From Marisediminitalea aggregata (GTDB lineage: Bacteria; Pseudomonadota; Gammaproteobacteria; Enterobacterales; Alteromonadaceae), in contig NZ_FQWD01000001.1 in NCBI RefSeq assembly GCF_900129565.1, forward strand, positions 620,001 to 684,000: DNA of 64,000 nucleotides. The letters run 5' to 3'. The position numbers and the translations under genes are program-made. The notes below the pieces were generated by a model, which was not told the DNA's origin, made no database searches, and worked only from the letters and a program-made list of their open reading frames with translations. This document shows, in pieces, positions 53,949 through 63,827 of the stretch (positions are counted from its first letter, which is position 1; every line of letters begins with the position of its first letter).

Positions 53949-55628
53949 ATGACAGACATGCCCTTTCCACCGGGCGCGTTTTCCATACTGGTTGTTGATG
54001 ATGACGCGATATTTTGTGACCTGGTTCTAGCTGATCTGGTTAGCAAACACCTCACGGTGGTTGCCTGCCATACGCTGGAGGATGCAAAAGAAGCCGTATC
54101 CAGGCACCATTTCGATATCACGATTATCGATAACCACCTGCCCGACGGTGAAGGCGCCGCTCTGATCCCCTTTCTGCAACGAGCAGGGCTTAAACCCTAT
54201 ATTTTAATGGTTTCTGCCGACGAAGACGTTAGCAGCATAGCCAAAAGTTTCGCCTCTGGTGTTCATGACTACCTGGTTAAGCCAGTCAGCATCAGTATGC
54301 TGTGGGAAAAAATTCGCAACCTGATGTCGTTCAAAAAAGCCAACATTGAACTGGCAAACAAGAACCGTTTACTCACCCAGTTTATCGATGAAAAATCACA
54401 GGAAGAAGCGCTCGCTCAGCACGTTTATGACAACATGGCGACTGCCCAAAACAGCCTGCCAGGATACGTTGATGTAAAAAGCGAACCCATGACCACTTTC
54501 AGTGGTGACACGATTTTTTGCCCCTCAACCCCGACGGGTAAAGTACAGATTTTTCTCGCCGATGCCATGGGGCACGGACTGGCAGCGGCCATTTGTATTT
54601 TGCCATTGATTTCCATAGCCAGGGCAATGGCGTCAAAAGGCAAAGCGCTGGATGAAATTTTTCACGAAATCAATCGCAAGCTCTATTTTGAAATACCCGA
54701 TGACCGCTTCATTGCCGTATTGGGACTGGAAATTTGCCCCTACACTGAAACAGTGCACGTCATCAACGCTGGGTTACCCGACATACTGTGCAGTATGCAA
54801 AGCGGTGATCTGTTGCGATTCAAGTCACGCTCAATGCCATTGGGGATAATGAGCCCGGAGGACTTCAGCGTGACCGCTGAACAAATCAGTTTGCCAACCG
54901 TCAGTCAGATCGCCCTGTTTTCTGACGGCTTGATTGAGCAAACAAATGCCGAAGGGCAAGCCTTAACGCTAAACCGCCTCATTGAGCAGGCAGAAGCACT
55001 CGCCAGCGAAGGCCAGAGTCTGATTCAGCTAATGGATATCTGTGTTTCACATGCCCAGGGAAGACCAATTGAAGACGACATCACATTGTGTGTCATCGAC
55101 GGCCAGACACTCCGGGAAGAACTGGCCTCAAATGAAGTATCCGTTAGCGAGAATTTTGGTGAACTGGACTACCGTTTTCAGTTAAATGGCCAGGCCATTG
55201 TGCGGGTTGATGTACTCAGCCAGGTGATGTTCATTTTACAAAATGCAGAGCTACCAAAGTCGCTGTGTCAGAAGACGTTTACGGTGCTTGCTGAGTTAGT
55301 TAATAACGCTGTAGACCACGGCATACTTCAGATTGACTCGTCTTTAAAAAACGATATCGAGGGCTTTTCTGCCTATTTAAGTCTTAGAGATGAGCGGATA
55401 GCGCAATTACAGGAAAATGATCAAATAAATATTCACATTTACACAAACTCTACTACGTTTATAGAAGTGACCGTAGAGGACTCGGGACCCGGCTTTTGCC
55501 GGACTGACGTTTCAGAACAACAACAGACCCTGAGTGGCAGAGGGCTCGCATTGCTTGATGCATTGTGTGAATCAGTAGAAAGAAACGCGAAAGGCAATCT
55601 CACGACTATCTCATTAGTTAGGAATTAA
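53949..55628 (+). CDS. Response regulator with PP2C phosphatase and HATPase kinase domains (HsbR/CrsR-like)
   Basis: A 559-residue three-part switch. REC domain, residues 12-125: Asp17-19, phosphoacceptor Asp61 (IIDNHLPDG), Ser89 and Lys111. PP2C/SpoIIE-type domain, about 170-385: FSGD, LADAMGHG, LFSDG and EDDIT metal-binding Asp residues intact. HATPase anti-sigma-kinase domain, about 400-559: LAELVNNAVDHG (N box), VEDSGPGF and GRGLALLDALCESV. It lies 13 bases after the STAS gene and just before cheY. CheA probably phosphorylates the REC domain, which would switch the phosphatase or kinase acting on the STAS protein; in Shewanella the CrsR protein holds RpoS. The target here is unknown. Confidence 0.88.
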   Translation: MTDMPFPPGAFSILVVDDDAIFCDLVLADLVSKHLTVVACHTLEDAKEAVSRHHFDITIIDNHLPDGEGAALIPFLQRAGLKPYILMVSADEDVSSIAKSFASGVHDYLVKPVSISMLWEKIRNLMSFKKANIELANKNRLLTQFIDEKSQEEALAQHVYDNMATAQNSLPGYVDVKSEPMTTFSGDTIFCPSTPTGKVQIFLADAMGHGLAAAICILPLISIARAMASKGKALDEIFHEINRKLYFEIPDDRFIAVLGLEICPYTETVHVINAGLPDILCSMQSGDLLRFKSRSMPLGIMSPEDFSVTAEQISLPTVSQIALFSDGLIEQTNAEGQALTLNRLIEQAEALASEGQSLIQLMDICVSHAQGRPIEDDITLCVIDGQTLREELASNEVSVSENFGELDYRFQLNGQAIVRVDVLSQVMFILQNAELPKSLCQKTFTVLAELVNNAVDHGILQIDSSLKNDIEGFSAYLSLRDERIAQLQENDQINIHIYTNSTTFIEVTVEDSGPGFCRTDVSEQQQTLSGRGLALLDALCESVERNAKGNLTTISLVRN

Positions 55629-55634
55629 TAGATT

Positions 55635-56000
55635 ATGGGTAAAAAGATACTAATTGTTGATGATTCGATGTCGATTCGGCAAATGGTTGAAGTAACACTG
55701 AAAGGGGCGGGCTACGATGTAGAAACCGCTGCAGATGGCAAGATCGCGCTCGATAAGTGCCAAACCAACCGTTACGACTTTGTGCTGACAGACCAGAACA
55801 TGCCGAATATGGACGGCATCACGTTAATTAAATCTCTGCGGGGCATGGCGAGCTATAAAGCCGTACCAATTATTGTCCTTACAACCGAAGCAGGTGATGC
55901 CTTAAAGGCGCAGGGTAAGGCAGCAGGCGCAACGGGCTGGATGGTTAAGCCTTTTGATCCTTCCAAGTTACTCGCAATCGCGTCCAAAGTGCTGGGGTAA
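55635..56000 (+). CDS. cheY: Chemotaxis response regulator CheY
   Basis: A 121-residue single REC domain with ILIVDDSMSIRQMV (Asp9, Asp10), phosphoacceptor Asp53 in LTDQNMPNMDG, Thr at 83-84 (VLTTEAG) and Lys105 (MVKPFDP). Such stand-alone regulators bind flagellar switch protein FliM, or in some clusters act as phosphate sinks. It lies six bases before cheA. No cheZ is in the window, so dephosphorylation would be intrinsic or by a product elsewhere. Confidence 0.93.
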   Translation: MGKKILIVDDSMSIRQMVEVTLKGAGYDVETAADGKIALDKCQTNRYDFVLTDQNMPNMDGITLIKSLRGMASYKAVPIIVLTTEAGDALKAQGKAAGATGWMVKPFDPSKLLAIASKVLG

Positions 56001-56005
56001 TCGTC

Positions 56006-57952
56006 ATGTCAGTGGATATGAATCAATTTCATACCGTGTTTTTTGAAGAGAGTACTGAGCATCTTCAAACCATGGAAGAGTTATTGCTGAATATCTCTAC
56101 TGACGCTCCTGATCCAGAAGATTTAAACAGTATTTTCCGTGCCGCGCATTCTATTAAAGGTGGTAGTGGCATTTTCGGGTTTGACGCTCTGACCGGGCTC
56201 ACTCATGTCATGGAAACGATTCTGGATAAAGCGCGAAACAACGAACTGGACCTGACGACAGACATTGTTGATGTGTTACTCGCTACTACCGATACGCTGG
56301 GTGTCATTATCCAGTGTTACCAGGACGAAAGCGACATAGACTGGCAGCAAATCGAAGAGGGTAAAGCCAATTTAGAAGCCATATTAAATGAAGATACTGG
56401 CGGTTCTGATGACACGCCGGCAGCCACTACAGAAGAAGAGGATGGGTTCGGATTTTTCGATGACGAACCGTCAGAGCAGGTATCTGCTGCAAGCGCCAAT
56501 AGCGCAGAAACCACAGAAAGCAGTGACGACGACAGCTTTGGCTTCTTCGACGATGCGCCAGGCAGCGAGGAAGTAACAAATACCGCTACTGTTGAGTCAA
56601 AAGAGGCGTCGACTGACGATGATGGTTTTGGCTTTTTTACTGAACCAACAACTGCGCAAGCCATCCCGGATGACGAGGCATTTGGCTTTTTTACCGACGA
56701 ACCCAAAGCCCCACCCGCAAAAGCGAAACCGGTAACCAAGAAACCAGTTAAACCCGCTGCCAAACAAAGCGCAGCAAAAGACACCGGTTCTATTCGGGTC
56801 GACACGGTGAAAATAGACAACGTCGTAAATTTAGTTGGTGAAATGGTTATCACCCAGTCTATTTTGTCGATGATAGGCCAGGAAGTAGACGGCAACTCAG
56901 GTGAAAAGCTCAACGCTACGCTGGAAGAGTTATCCAGAAATATTCGGGAAATCCAGGAAGCCACCATGTCGATGCGTATGATTCACGTATCCTTTGTGTT
57001 CAACCGCTTCCCCCGTTTGGTGCGCGACCTGGCGAAAACACTGAATAAGAAAATTGACCTTGTTATTGAAGGCGGCGAAACAGAAGTCGACAAGAGCATG
57101 ATTGAGAAGCTCGCCGATCCGCTTACGCACCTGGTCAGAAACAGCCTCGATCACGGCATTGAGCCGTTAGAAAAACGCCTGGCGGCAGGAAAACCTGAAG
57201 TCGGCACCGTGATCCTCAAAGCAGAACAACGCGGCGGCAGCATTGTGATCAGTATTCAGGATGACGGCGGTGGCCTGAACCGCGACAAGATCCTGGAAAA
57301 AGCCATCAGTAATGGCTTAGACGTCGATGAATCCATGCCTGACGAAGCAGTTTGGCAACTTATTTTCGCACCGGGCTTCTCTACCGCTGATGCTGTCACC
57401 GACGTATCCGGTCGCGGGGTAGGAATGGACGTGGTTCGCAAGAATATCGAAGCAATCCAGGGGTCAATCGAAATAAGCTCAACGGCCGGACAAGGTTCGA
57501 CCTTCACGATAAAACTGCCCTTAACGCTGGCCATTATCGACGGTCTGTGTGTGTCGGTTGCCGATGAAACCTACATTATTCCGCTACTCAACATCATTGA
57601 GTCTTTGCAACCTACCACCGAACAAATCAAAACGCTGGCAAACGACAATGTCTTGTGGAGCCGGGATGCCTACTGGCCGCTCGTATCCCTGCACCAGCAG
57701 ATGTGTATCCCCGGTAAGCCCAAACCGCTCTCCGAGTCGATTATTGTGTTGGTGGAAGTAGGTAAGAAACGTTACGGCATTATCGTTGACCAACTGCTAG
57801 GCAAACAACAGGTCGTCATCAAAAGCCTTGAGCGTCACTACCGCAAAGTCGACGGAATATCGGGCGCCACCATTATGGGTGATGGCAAGGTCGCTATGAT
57901 TATCGATGTCGATAATCTCGCAAAAACTGAACAATTGAGCCAAGTGGGGTAA
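56006..57952 (+). CDS. cheA: Chemotaxis histidine kinase CheA with FGFF-repeat linker
   Basis: A 648-residue kinase. Hpt domain, residues 1-110, with phosphorylated His48 (AAHSIKGGSGIFGF). Residues 130-260 form an acidic, low-complexity linker with FGFF at 148, 178, 208 and 226; no folded P2 domain is recognisable there. Dimerisation domain from about 262 (SIRVDTVKIDNVVNLVGEMV), ATPase 330-510 (HLVRNSLDHGIEP, DDGGGL, GRGVGMDVV), and CheW-like domain to the end. It receives signals from the receptors through CheW and phosphorylates CheY, CheB and probably the REC-PP2C protein. The position of the repeats suggests they could dock those regulators (inference). Confidence 0.93.
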   Translation: MSVDMNQFHTVFFEESTEHLQTMEELLLNISTDAPDPEDLNSIFRAAHSIKGGSGIFGFDALTGLTHVMETILDKARNNELDLTTDIVDVLLATTDTLGVIIQCYQDESDIDWQQIEEGKANLEAILNEDTGGSDDTPAATTEEEDGFGFFDDEPSEQVSAASANSAETTESSDDDSFGFFDDAPGSEEVTNTATVESKEASTDDDGFGFFTEPTTAQAIPDDEAFGFFTDEPKAPPAKAKPVTKKPVKPAAKQSAAKDTGSIRVDTVKIDNVVNLVGEMVITQSILSMIGQEVDGNSGEKLNATLEELSRNIREIQEATMSMRMIHVSFVFNRFPRLVRDLAKTLNKKIDLVIEGGETEVDKSMIEKLADPLTHLVRNSLDHGIEPLEKRLAAGKPEVGTVILKAEQRGGSIVISIQDDGGGLNRDKILEKAISNGLDVDESMPDEAVWQLIFAPGFSTADAVTDVSGRGVGMDVVRKNIEAIQGSIEISSTAGQGSTFTIKLPLTLAIIDGLCVSVADETYIIPLLNIIESLQPTTEQIKTLANDNVLWSRDAYWPLVSLHQQMCIPGKPKPLSESIIVLVEVGKKRYGIIVDQLLGKQQVVIKSLERHYRKVDGISGATIMGDGKVAMIIDVDNLAKTEQLSQVG

Positions 57953-57957
57953 TCCGG

Positions 57958-58476
57958 ATGGAATCAGTCTCATCACAGGAAAAATTACTCGCCGCCTCCG
58001 TCGGTGAAAGCAAGGAATACCTGACCTTCATGCTCGGCGAAGAGCAGTACGGACTCGCCATTATCCAGGTGAAAGAAATTCGCGGCTACGAGCCCGTTAC
58101 CAAAATAGCCAATGCGCCAGACTTTATTAAAGGCGTGATTAATTTGCGCGGCGACATCGTTCCCATCGTCGACTTGCGCGTCAAGTTTAAGGTCAGCGAA
58201 GCGACCTACAATGAATTTACTATTGTCATCATGCTCAATGTACAGGATCGCATTGTTGGCATAGTAGTCGATAGCGTTTCTGACGTTATCAATGTCACAG
58301 AAGAGGAAGTACATCCGCCACCTGAGTTTGGGGTTGCCTTTGACAGCCGTTATTTGGACGGCTTGGCCAGTGTGGATGATGGTTTAGTTATTCTGGTCAA
58401 CATCGAGCGCCTGATTACCAGTGAGGAAATCGGCATATTCGACAGCATGAATCAGCAGAACGAGGGCTCTGTATGA
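57958..58476 (+). CDS. cheW: Chemotaxis adaptor CheW
   Basis: A 172-residue CheW couples receptors to CheA. Conserved stretches are [47 protein letters not shown] and [15 protein letters not shown]. Its stop overlaps the start of the downstream receptor (ATGA). Five bases follow cheA. Confidence 0.93.
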   Translation: MESVSSQEKLLAASVGESKEYLTFMLGEEQYGLAIIQVKEIRGYEPVTKIANAPDFIKGVINLRGDIVPIVDLRVKFKVSEATYNEFTIVIMLNVQDRIVGIVVDSVSDVINVTEEEVHPPPEFGVAFDSRYLDGLASVDDGLVILVNIERLITSEEIGIFDSMNQQNEGSV

Positions 58477-60644
58477 ACTTACGTGAACTATTTGGGGGCA
58501 GCAGCACCCCGGAACCCAAAGCACCGGCGTTTTATGAAATCGCCCTGGATGCTATTACCTCAGGTGTAATGGTCGCCGATAAAAACCGGAACATTATTTA
58601 CGCCAACCCTGCGGTTTACAATCTGCTGAAACATTACGAAGAAGAGATCCGCACCGTGCTGCCCCACTTTTCGGCAGACAACCTGGTGGGCCAGAACATT
58701 GACCAGTTCCACAAGAACCCTGGCCACCAGCGCAGAATTCTTGCCGAACTTACCGCCCCGATGGAGTCATCGATCGTGGTGGGCGATGTTAACTTTGACT
58801 TAAAGCTCACTCCCCTGCTGGACGCACAAGGCAATGCCGACGGCGCCATCGTAGAATGGGTAGATAAAACCGAGTTTAATCTGTCGTCGAATAAACTGGC
58901 AGCGCTCGACCGCAGCCAGGGCGTTATAGAATTTCGCCCCACCGGCGAAATTGTCAGTGCTAACGACAACTTCCTGACCCTCATGGGCTACGATTTAAGC
59001 GAAATCGCGGGTAAACACCACAGAATGTTTGTCGCCCCCGACTACGCACAGTCTCCCGAATACAAAGACTTCTGGGCTAAACTGGCCAAAGGTGAATTTG
59101 AAAGCGGCGAATACCTGCGTTACGACAAAGCGGGTAACGAGGTGTGGATTCAGGCATCCTACAACCCGGTTACAGCGAGTAACGGCAAAGTCACCCGGGT
59201 AGTAAAATACGCCGTCGACATTACCGCAGAAAAAATGAAAAACGCCTATTTCTCTGGTCAAATCGATGCGATCAACCAGTCTCAGGCCGTTATTGAATTC
59301 GAACCTTCTGGAAAAATCCTGCAGGCCAACGACAACTTTCTGAATACCGTGGGTTACACCCTGAAGGAAATTCAGGGCAAGCATCACAGTATGTTTGTGG
59401 ATCCGGCCCAACGTTCCAGCAGTGAATACCGTTTGTTCTGGGAACAACTGGCCGAAGGACAGTTTCAGTCTGGTGAATTCCACCGAATCGGCAACGGCGG
59501 TAAGGAAGTGTGGATTCAAGCCACGTACAACCCCATCTTCGACCACAATGGCAGAGTATTCAAAGTGGTTAAATACGCCACGGATATCACCGGGCGTAAG
59601 ATGGCGGTGAATGATATTTGCGAAATCATGTTATCGCTGTCGAAGGGTAACCTCACCTCCAAACTAGAGCGTGAATACGAGGGCGAATTTAAACAATTGG
59701 CAGAGTCAGTGAATGAGTTCGTGTCAAACCTGACAAACATCATTCACGAGATCCGCTCTGGCTCAGAAACGATCAACAATGCGTCAGCTGAAATTGCCAA
59801 AGGTAATACAGACCTTTCAACCCGCACTGAACAACAGGCCTCGAGTCTGGAAGAAACTGCGTCGAGTATGGAAGAGCTCACCAGTACTGTTCAGTTGAAT
59901 GCCGACAATGCCAAACAGGCAAATGGACTGGCATCAGAAGCGTCCAGAGTGGCTATTGACGGCGGTAAGTTGATTGAGCAGGTCGTTGGTACCATGGCCG
60001 ACATTAATCAGTCTGCCAAGAAAATTGAAGACATCATTGGCGTTATCGACGGCATTGCGTTCCAAACCAATATTCTGGCACTTAACGCCGCCGTAGAGGC
60101 TGCCAGAGCAGGGGAGCAGGGCCGCGGATTTGCAGTTGTAGCGTCTGAGGTAAGAACCCTCGCCCAGCGCTCAGCAAACGCCGCCAAAGACATTAAAGAT
60201 TTGATATCAGACTCTGTAACTAAGGTAGAAAGCGGTAACGAGCTGGTGAACGAGTCAGGCAAAACCATGCAGGAAATTGTAACTGCTATTCAGCGGGTAA
60301 ATGACATCATGTCTGAAATCGCATCCGCGTCAGCAGAGCAGGCCAGTGGTATTGACGAGATCAACAAAGCAGTAACGCAAATGGATGAAATGACCCAGCA
60401 GAATGCCGCGTTGGTAGAGGAAGCCGCAGCAGCCGCCGAAAGTATGAGCTCGCAGGCGTCGCAATTGATTTCACGGGTTAACTTCTTTGAATTGGGTCAT
60501 GTTCAGGAGATAGCGCCTGCGCCACCCATGGCCCCGGCAACACCGCCTGCAAAGCCAAAGGTCTCGGCTAAAGCACTGGCCGCCGCCCCTAAGAAGTCAC
60601 TGCAGGCATCGCACCCAGACGATGACGAGTGGGAGAGCTTTTAA
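58473..60644 (+). CDS. Soluble triple-PAS chemoreceptor with CheR-tether tail
   Basis: A 723-residue cytoplasmic chemoreceptor with no membrane segment. PAS1 spans about 20-135; PAS2 (148-252) and PAS3 (270-373) are near copies, both with ANDNFL, GKHH-MFV and EVWIQA-YNP blocks. A short HAMP-like stretch follows, then the coiled signalling domain with tip [40 protein letters not shown]. After a Pro/Ala-rich linker it ends DDDEWESF, whose last five residues fit the xWxxF pentapeptide that tethers CheR and CheB to receptors (NWETF in E. coli). PAS ligands are not identifiable; Aer-like redox or internal energy sensing is a fair guess. Confidence 0.92.
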   Translation: MNLRELFGGSSTPEPKAPAFYEIALDAITSGVMVADKNRNIIYANPAVYNLLKHYEEEIRTVLPHFSADNLVGQNIDQFHKNPGHQRRILAELTAPMESSIVVGDVNFDLKLTPLLDAQGNADGAIVEWVDKTEFNLSSNKLAALDRSQGVIEFRPTGEIVSANDNFLTLMGYDLSEIAGKHHRMFVAPDYAQSPEYKDFWAKLAKGEFESGEYLRYDKAGNEVWIQASYNPVTASNGKVTRVVKYAVDITAEKMKNAYFSGQIDAINQSQAVIEFEPSGKILQANDNFLNTVGYTLKEIQGKHHSMFVDPAQRSSSEYRLFWEQLAEGQFQSGEFHRIGNGGKEVWIQATYNPIFDHNGRVFKVVKYATDITGRKMAVNDICEIMLSLSKGNLTSKLEREYEGEFKQLAESVNEFVSNLTNIIHEIRSGSETINNASAEIAKGNTDLSTRTEQQASSLEETASSMEELTSTVQLNADNAKQANGLASEASRVAIDGGKLIEQVVGTMADINQSAKKIEDIIGVIDGIAFQTNILALNAAVEAARAGEQGRGFAVVASEVRTLAQRSANAAKDIKDLISDSVTKVESGNELVNESGKTMQEIVTAIQRVNDIMSEIASASAEQASGIDEINKAVTQMDEMTQQNAALVEEAAAAAESMSSQASQLISRVNFFELGHVQEIAPAPPMAPATPPAKPKVSAKALAAAPKKSLQASHPDDDEWESF

Positions 60645-60666
60645 GCACTGACTGCGGGAGAAACGC

Positions 60667-61470
60667 ATGGACAGGCCTTTCGCGTACAGTAATAAAGAGT
60701 TCGAGGCTGTTCGCCAGAAAATACGTCAGTTGACGGGCATTAATCTGGCCGATAGCAAAGACAGCATGGTGTACAGCCGCCTATCCCGGCGGCTGCGTGC
60801 CCTTGGACACCAGTCGTTCCAGCAATACCTGGCATTTCTGGATACCAATAAGGCGGAAACCGAGCACTTTATAAACGCCCTTACCACTAATCTGACCTCA
60901 TTTTTCAGAGAAGCCCATCACTTCGACGCGCTGGCGTCGTTTCTCGAGACGCACCCGGAATCGTTAACTATTTGGTGCGCCGCCTCCAGCAGTGGTGAGG
61001 AGCCCTATTCCATTGCCATGACCTGTGCTGAGGCACGTGGTTCGCTGAAACACAATATCACCATTCTGGCTTCTGATATCGACAGTAAAATGCTGGATAA
61101 AGCCACTGCGGGTGTCTACCCTCTGGCGCAGGTAGAGAAGCTGAGCCTGGCAAGACGCAAACAATTTTTCCACAAAGGTAAAGCAGCAAACGCAGGACAG
61201 GCCAGAGTGATCCCTGAACTGCGACATGCTGTCCGGTTTTTTCAGCAAAACCTGTTGCATAATCACTACAAAGTAAAGGCAGGTGTCGATATCATTTTCT
61301 GCCGCAATGTCATGATTTACTTCGACAAACCCACACAGGAAGTGATTCTGAAACGCATGCTGGCACTACTCAAGCCAAACGGCTGGTATATAGCAGGGCA
61401 CTCCGAAAATTTTTCACACCTGGCACATCTGATGCGTCCGATGGGTAAAACCATCTATCAGGTCGTGTAA
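60667..61470 (+). CDS. cheR: Chemotaxis protein methyltransferase CheR
   Basis: Adds methyl groups from S-adenosylmethionine to receptor glutamates for adaptation. A 267-residue protein with an N-terminal helical domain, then SAM motif [17 protein letters not shown], the Asp-containing [14 protein letters not shown], and [21 protein letters not shown]-like [11 protein letters not shown] closes the domain. The YP-rich [22 protein letters not shown] region should be the beta-subdomain that holds the receptor pentapeptide. Located 22 bases after the receptor carrying a matching tail. Confidence 0.93.
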   Translation: MDRPFAYSNKEFEAVRQKIRQLTGINLADSKDSMVYSRLSRRLRALGHQSFQQYLAFLDTNKAETEHFINALTTNLTSFFREAHHFDALASFLETHPESLTIWCAASSSGEEPYSIAMTCAEARGSLKHNITILASDIDSKMLDKATAGVYPLAQVEKLSLARRKQFFHKGKAANAGQARVIPELRHAVRFFQQNLLHNHYKVKAGVDIIFCRNVMIYFDKPTQEVILKRMLALLKPNGWYIAGHSENFSHLAHLMRPMGKTIYQVV

Positions 61471-61480
61471 GGGGCTCACT

Positions 61481-62089
61481 TTGTCAACACTGCCTGTATT
61501 GCCCATTCCCAATCGGTATTTTGATCGCCATTTTGACCGTGACGCGGTCAAAATACTGCCGGGTGAATACTTCGCAACCCGTGAGCCTACGATGATTGTA
61601 ACCGTGCTGGGTTCCTGTGTTTCCGTGTGTTTGCGTGACCCGGTAACCAACATCGGTGGCATGAATCACTTTTTGTTACCCAGTGAAGACATGGCCCCCG
61701 CCGGCAATTTGAATGCGTCGGCCCGTTATGGTTCTTTCGCCATGGAGCTGTTGATTAACGAACTCTTAAAGCTGGGAGCATCGAAGAGCCGTTTAGAAGC
61801 GAAAGTGTTTGGTGGTGGCAATGTGTTACAGGGCATTACCATCAATAATGTAGGCGAGCGCAATAGCGAGTTTGTGTTGGATTATTTGCAAATTGAAAAG
61901 ATCCCAATTCTGGCCAGGGATTTACTCGGTCCTTACCCCAGAAAAGTGTACTTCTTCCCCGATACCGGCGAAGTAAGAGTAAGAAAAATCAAAATTATGC
62001 ATAACAACACTATACTTGATCGTGAGAGTGAGTACCGCATGCGTATCAAGGACAGTCCCGTTGCGGGTGATGTCGATTTTTTTGAGTAA
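61481..62089 (+). CDS. cheD: Chemoreceptor glutamine deamidase CheD
   Basis: Deamidates specific receptor glutamines to glutamates, making methylation sites. A 202-residue protein with catalytic Cys46 ([11 protein letters not shown]) and His63 (GGMNHFLLP); [11 protein letters not shown] and GE-RNSEFV follow. The start is TTG at 61481, since AGGGG lies six bases upstream and no nearer ATG keeps the catalytic block. It lies between cheR and cheB. No CheC partner is present in the window. Confidence 0.92.
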   Translation: MSTLPVLPIPNRYFDRHFDRDAVKILPGEYFATREPTMIVTVLGSCVSVCLRDPVTNIGGMNHFLLPSEDMAPAGNLNASARYGSFAMELLINELLKLGASKSRLEAKVFGGGNVLQGITINNVGERNSEFVLDYLQIEKIPILARDLLGPYPRKVYFFPDTGEVRVRKIKIMHNNTILDRESEYRMRIKDSPVAGDVDFFE

Positions 62090-62094
62090 GTACT

Positions 62095-63141
62095 ATGAGT
62101 ATATCCGTTTTAGTTGTAGATGACTCCGCCCTGATCCGTTCACTGATGACGCAAATTATTTCGTCTCATCCTCAACTACGGCTGGTTGGCACCGCGCCCG
62201 ACGCCTACGTAGCGAAAGAGATGGTGAAGAAATTTAATCCAGATGTCATTACGCTGGATATCGAAATGCCCAAAGTAGACGGGCTCACGTTCCTGGACCG
62301 CCTTATGAAGGCCAAACCCACTCCGGTTGTGATGATTTCAACGCTGACAGAAAAAGGCGCCGACGCCACCATGTTGGCGTTAGAGTTAGGGGCTATCGAT
62401 TTTATTCCCAAGCCTAAAATTGATGTACAGGCAAAGTTCATGGCATTTCAGGAAACGGTGACCAGCAAAATTATTGCTGCGGCCAGTGCCAAGGTAACCA
62501 AACGCACGGCCAATGAAGCGGTGAGTCAGACTCAACTGAGCTACACAGGTACAGAGCTCATTGTGGGTGTTGGAGCTAGTACAGGCGGAACCGAAGCCAT
62601 TAAAGATCTTTTGATCCGTCTGCCCGCGTCCTACCCAGCCATAGTAATGACACAACACATGCCACCCGGGTTTACCAGCAGCTTTGCTAAACGCCTAAAC
62701 GGCATGTGCGCGTTAACCGTAAAAGAAGCGCAGCATAACGAACGTCTGCTACCCGGCCATGCTTACCTTGCACCTGGTGACCAACACTTGAGTGTTATTA
62801 AGTACGGTGCAGACTACCGCACACAACTGAGTGACGGCGAACGCGTAAGCGGGCATAAGCCATCTGTTGATGTGTTATTTCACAGTCTGGCCAAAGCCGT
62901 CGGTCAGAATGCATTTGGCGTCATACTAACCGGCATGGGCAGAGACGGGGCAGAAGGCATGCAGGCAATGCACGAACAAGGCGCCAAAACCTTTGCCCAG
63001 GATGAGCAAAGTTGCGTTGTATACGGTATGCCAAAAGAGGCCGTGAAGCGCGGCGGGGTGGACCAATCCTTACCTATCCCCGACATTGCCAACGCGTTAA
63101 CTGACGCGATTCGGGCAAAAGCAAAAGGCAACCGCTACTAA
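62095..63141 (+). CDS. cheB: Chemotaxis methylesterase/response regulator CheB
   Basis: Removes methyl groups from receptors when phosphorylated by CheA. A 348-residue protein with an N-terminal REC domain (VVDDSALIRSL, phosphoacceptor Asp55 in ITLDIEMPKVDG) and a C-terminal esterase with catalytic Ser162 (GASTGGTEA), His188 (MTQHMPPGF) and Asp284 (TGMGRDGAEGM). It closes the chemosensory run six bases after cheD. Confidence 0.94.
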   Translation: MSISVLVVDDSALIRSLMTQIISSHPQLRLVGTAPDAYVAKEMVKKFNPDVITLDIEMPKVDGLTFLDRLMKAKPTPVVMISTLTEKGADATMLALELGAIDFIPKPKIDVQAKFMAFQETVTSKIIAAASAKVTKRTANEAVSQTQLSYTGTELIVGVGASTGGTEAIKDLLIRLPASYPAIVMTQHMPPGFTSSFAKRLNGMCALTVKEAQHNERLLPGHAYLAPGDQHLSVIKYGADYRTQLSDGERVSGHKPSVDVLFHSLAKAVGQNAFGVILTGMGRDGAEGMQAMHEQGAKTFAQDEQSCVVYGMPKEAVKRGGVDQSLPIPDIANALTDAIRAKAKGNRY

Positions 63142-63229
63142 AAATCGAGTAAACCACGACGCAAACCCTGTGCTTCGCCCTATTTGTGAAGGCAAGTTTG
63201 CGCCGATTTCCCCTGATTAGACCAGTATT

Positions 63230-63260
63230 TTGCTGCTAAATAATGATTATTCTCTATAAT
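63230..63260 (+). promoter_or_regulatory. Possible sigma70 promoter for aroQ-accB
   Basis: A perfect TATAAT at 63255-63260 lies about 115 bases before aroQ. The best -35 upstream is TTGCTG at 63230-63235, with a long spacer of 19 bases, so strength is uncertain. Confidence 0.35.
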
Positions 63261-63375
63261 TGCTGACTAACTTAGTAAAAGTCGGATTTGAACGCGTTTT
63301 AGGTGTTAATTTTTTTGCTTTTTCTGTATAACTAGCAAGTACACCGAAAATAGACGCAAGATTGCTGCAAGTTTA

Positions 63376-63816
63376 ATGAAAATACTATTAATAAATGGCC
63401 CGAACCTGAATTTGTTAGGTAAGCGGGAACCAGAAACTTACGGTTACACGACGCTGTCAGAGATTGTGTCGTCACTTACCGGGTATGCCAAATCAAAAAA
63501 CGTTGAGCTGTTACACTTTCAATCAAACGCAGAAGGCGAACTGATTGAGCGTATTCACAGCGCAATGGGCGATGTGGATGCCATCATTATTAATCCTGCA
63601 GCTTACACCCATACCAGTGTCGCTTTGCGTGATGCACTGCTGGGCGTCAACATTCCTTTCATTGAAGTGCACTTGTCGAACGTGCATGCCAGAGAGGCTT
63701 TCCGACACCATTCATATTTCTCCGATATCGCTGCGGGCGTAATAGTAGGCTTTGGTGCCAAAGGCTATTATTTCGCTGTGGACGCGGCAGTCGATATGCT
63801 GAACAAACAAAACTAA
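63376..63816 (+). CDS. aroQ: Type II 3-dehydroquinate dehydratase AroQ
   Basis: Dehydrates 3-dehydroquinate to 3-dehydroshikimate in the shikimate pathway. A 146-residue small flavodoxin-like enzyme, normally dodecameric: [16 protein letters not shown] at the start (catalytic Arg in the loop and the Tyr after it), [27 protein letters not shown] (with the catalytic His) and the C-terminal [20 protein letters not shown]. Twelve bases before accB, the usual aroQ-accB-accC arrangement. Confidence 0.96.
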   Translation: MKILLINGPNLNLLGKREPETYGYTTLSEIVSSLTGYAKSKNVELLHFQSNAEGELIERIHSAMGDVDAIIINPAAYTHTSVALRDALLGVNIPFIEVHLSNVHAREAFRHHSYFSDIAAGVIVGFGAKGYYFAVDAAVDMLNKQN

Positions 63817-63827
63817 AGAGACAGATT

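Noticed and set aside
56317-56967. A 216-residue Ser-rich open frame antisense to cheA
   Set aside because: Its composition is the mirror of the acidic FGFF linker codons; no start signal or family match.
63160-63202. CGCAAAC...GTTTGCG as terminator after cheB
   Set aside because: The loop is 29 bases with only partial inner pairing and no U-run.
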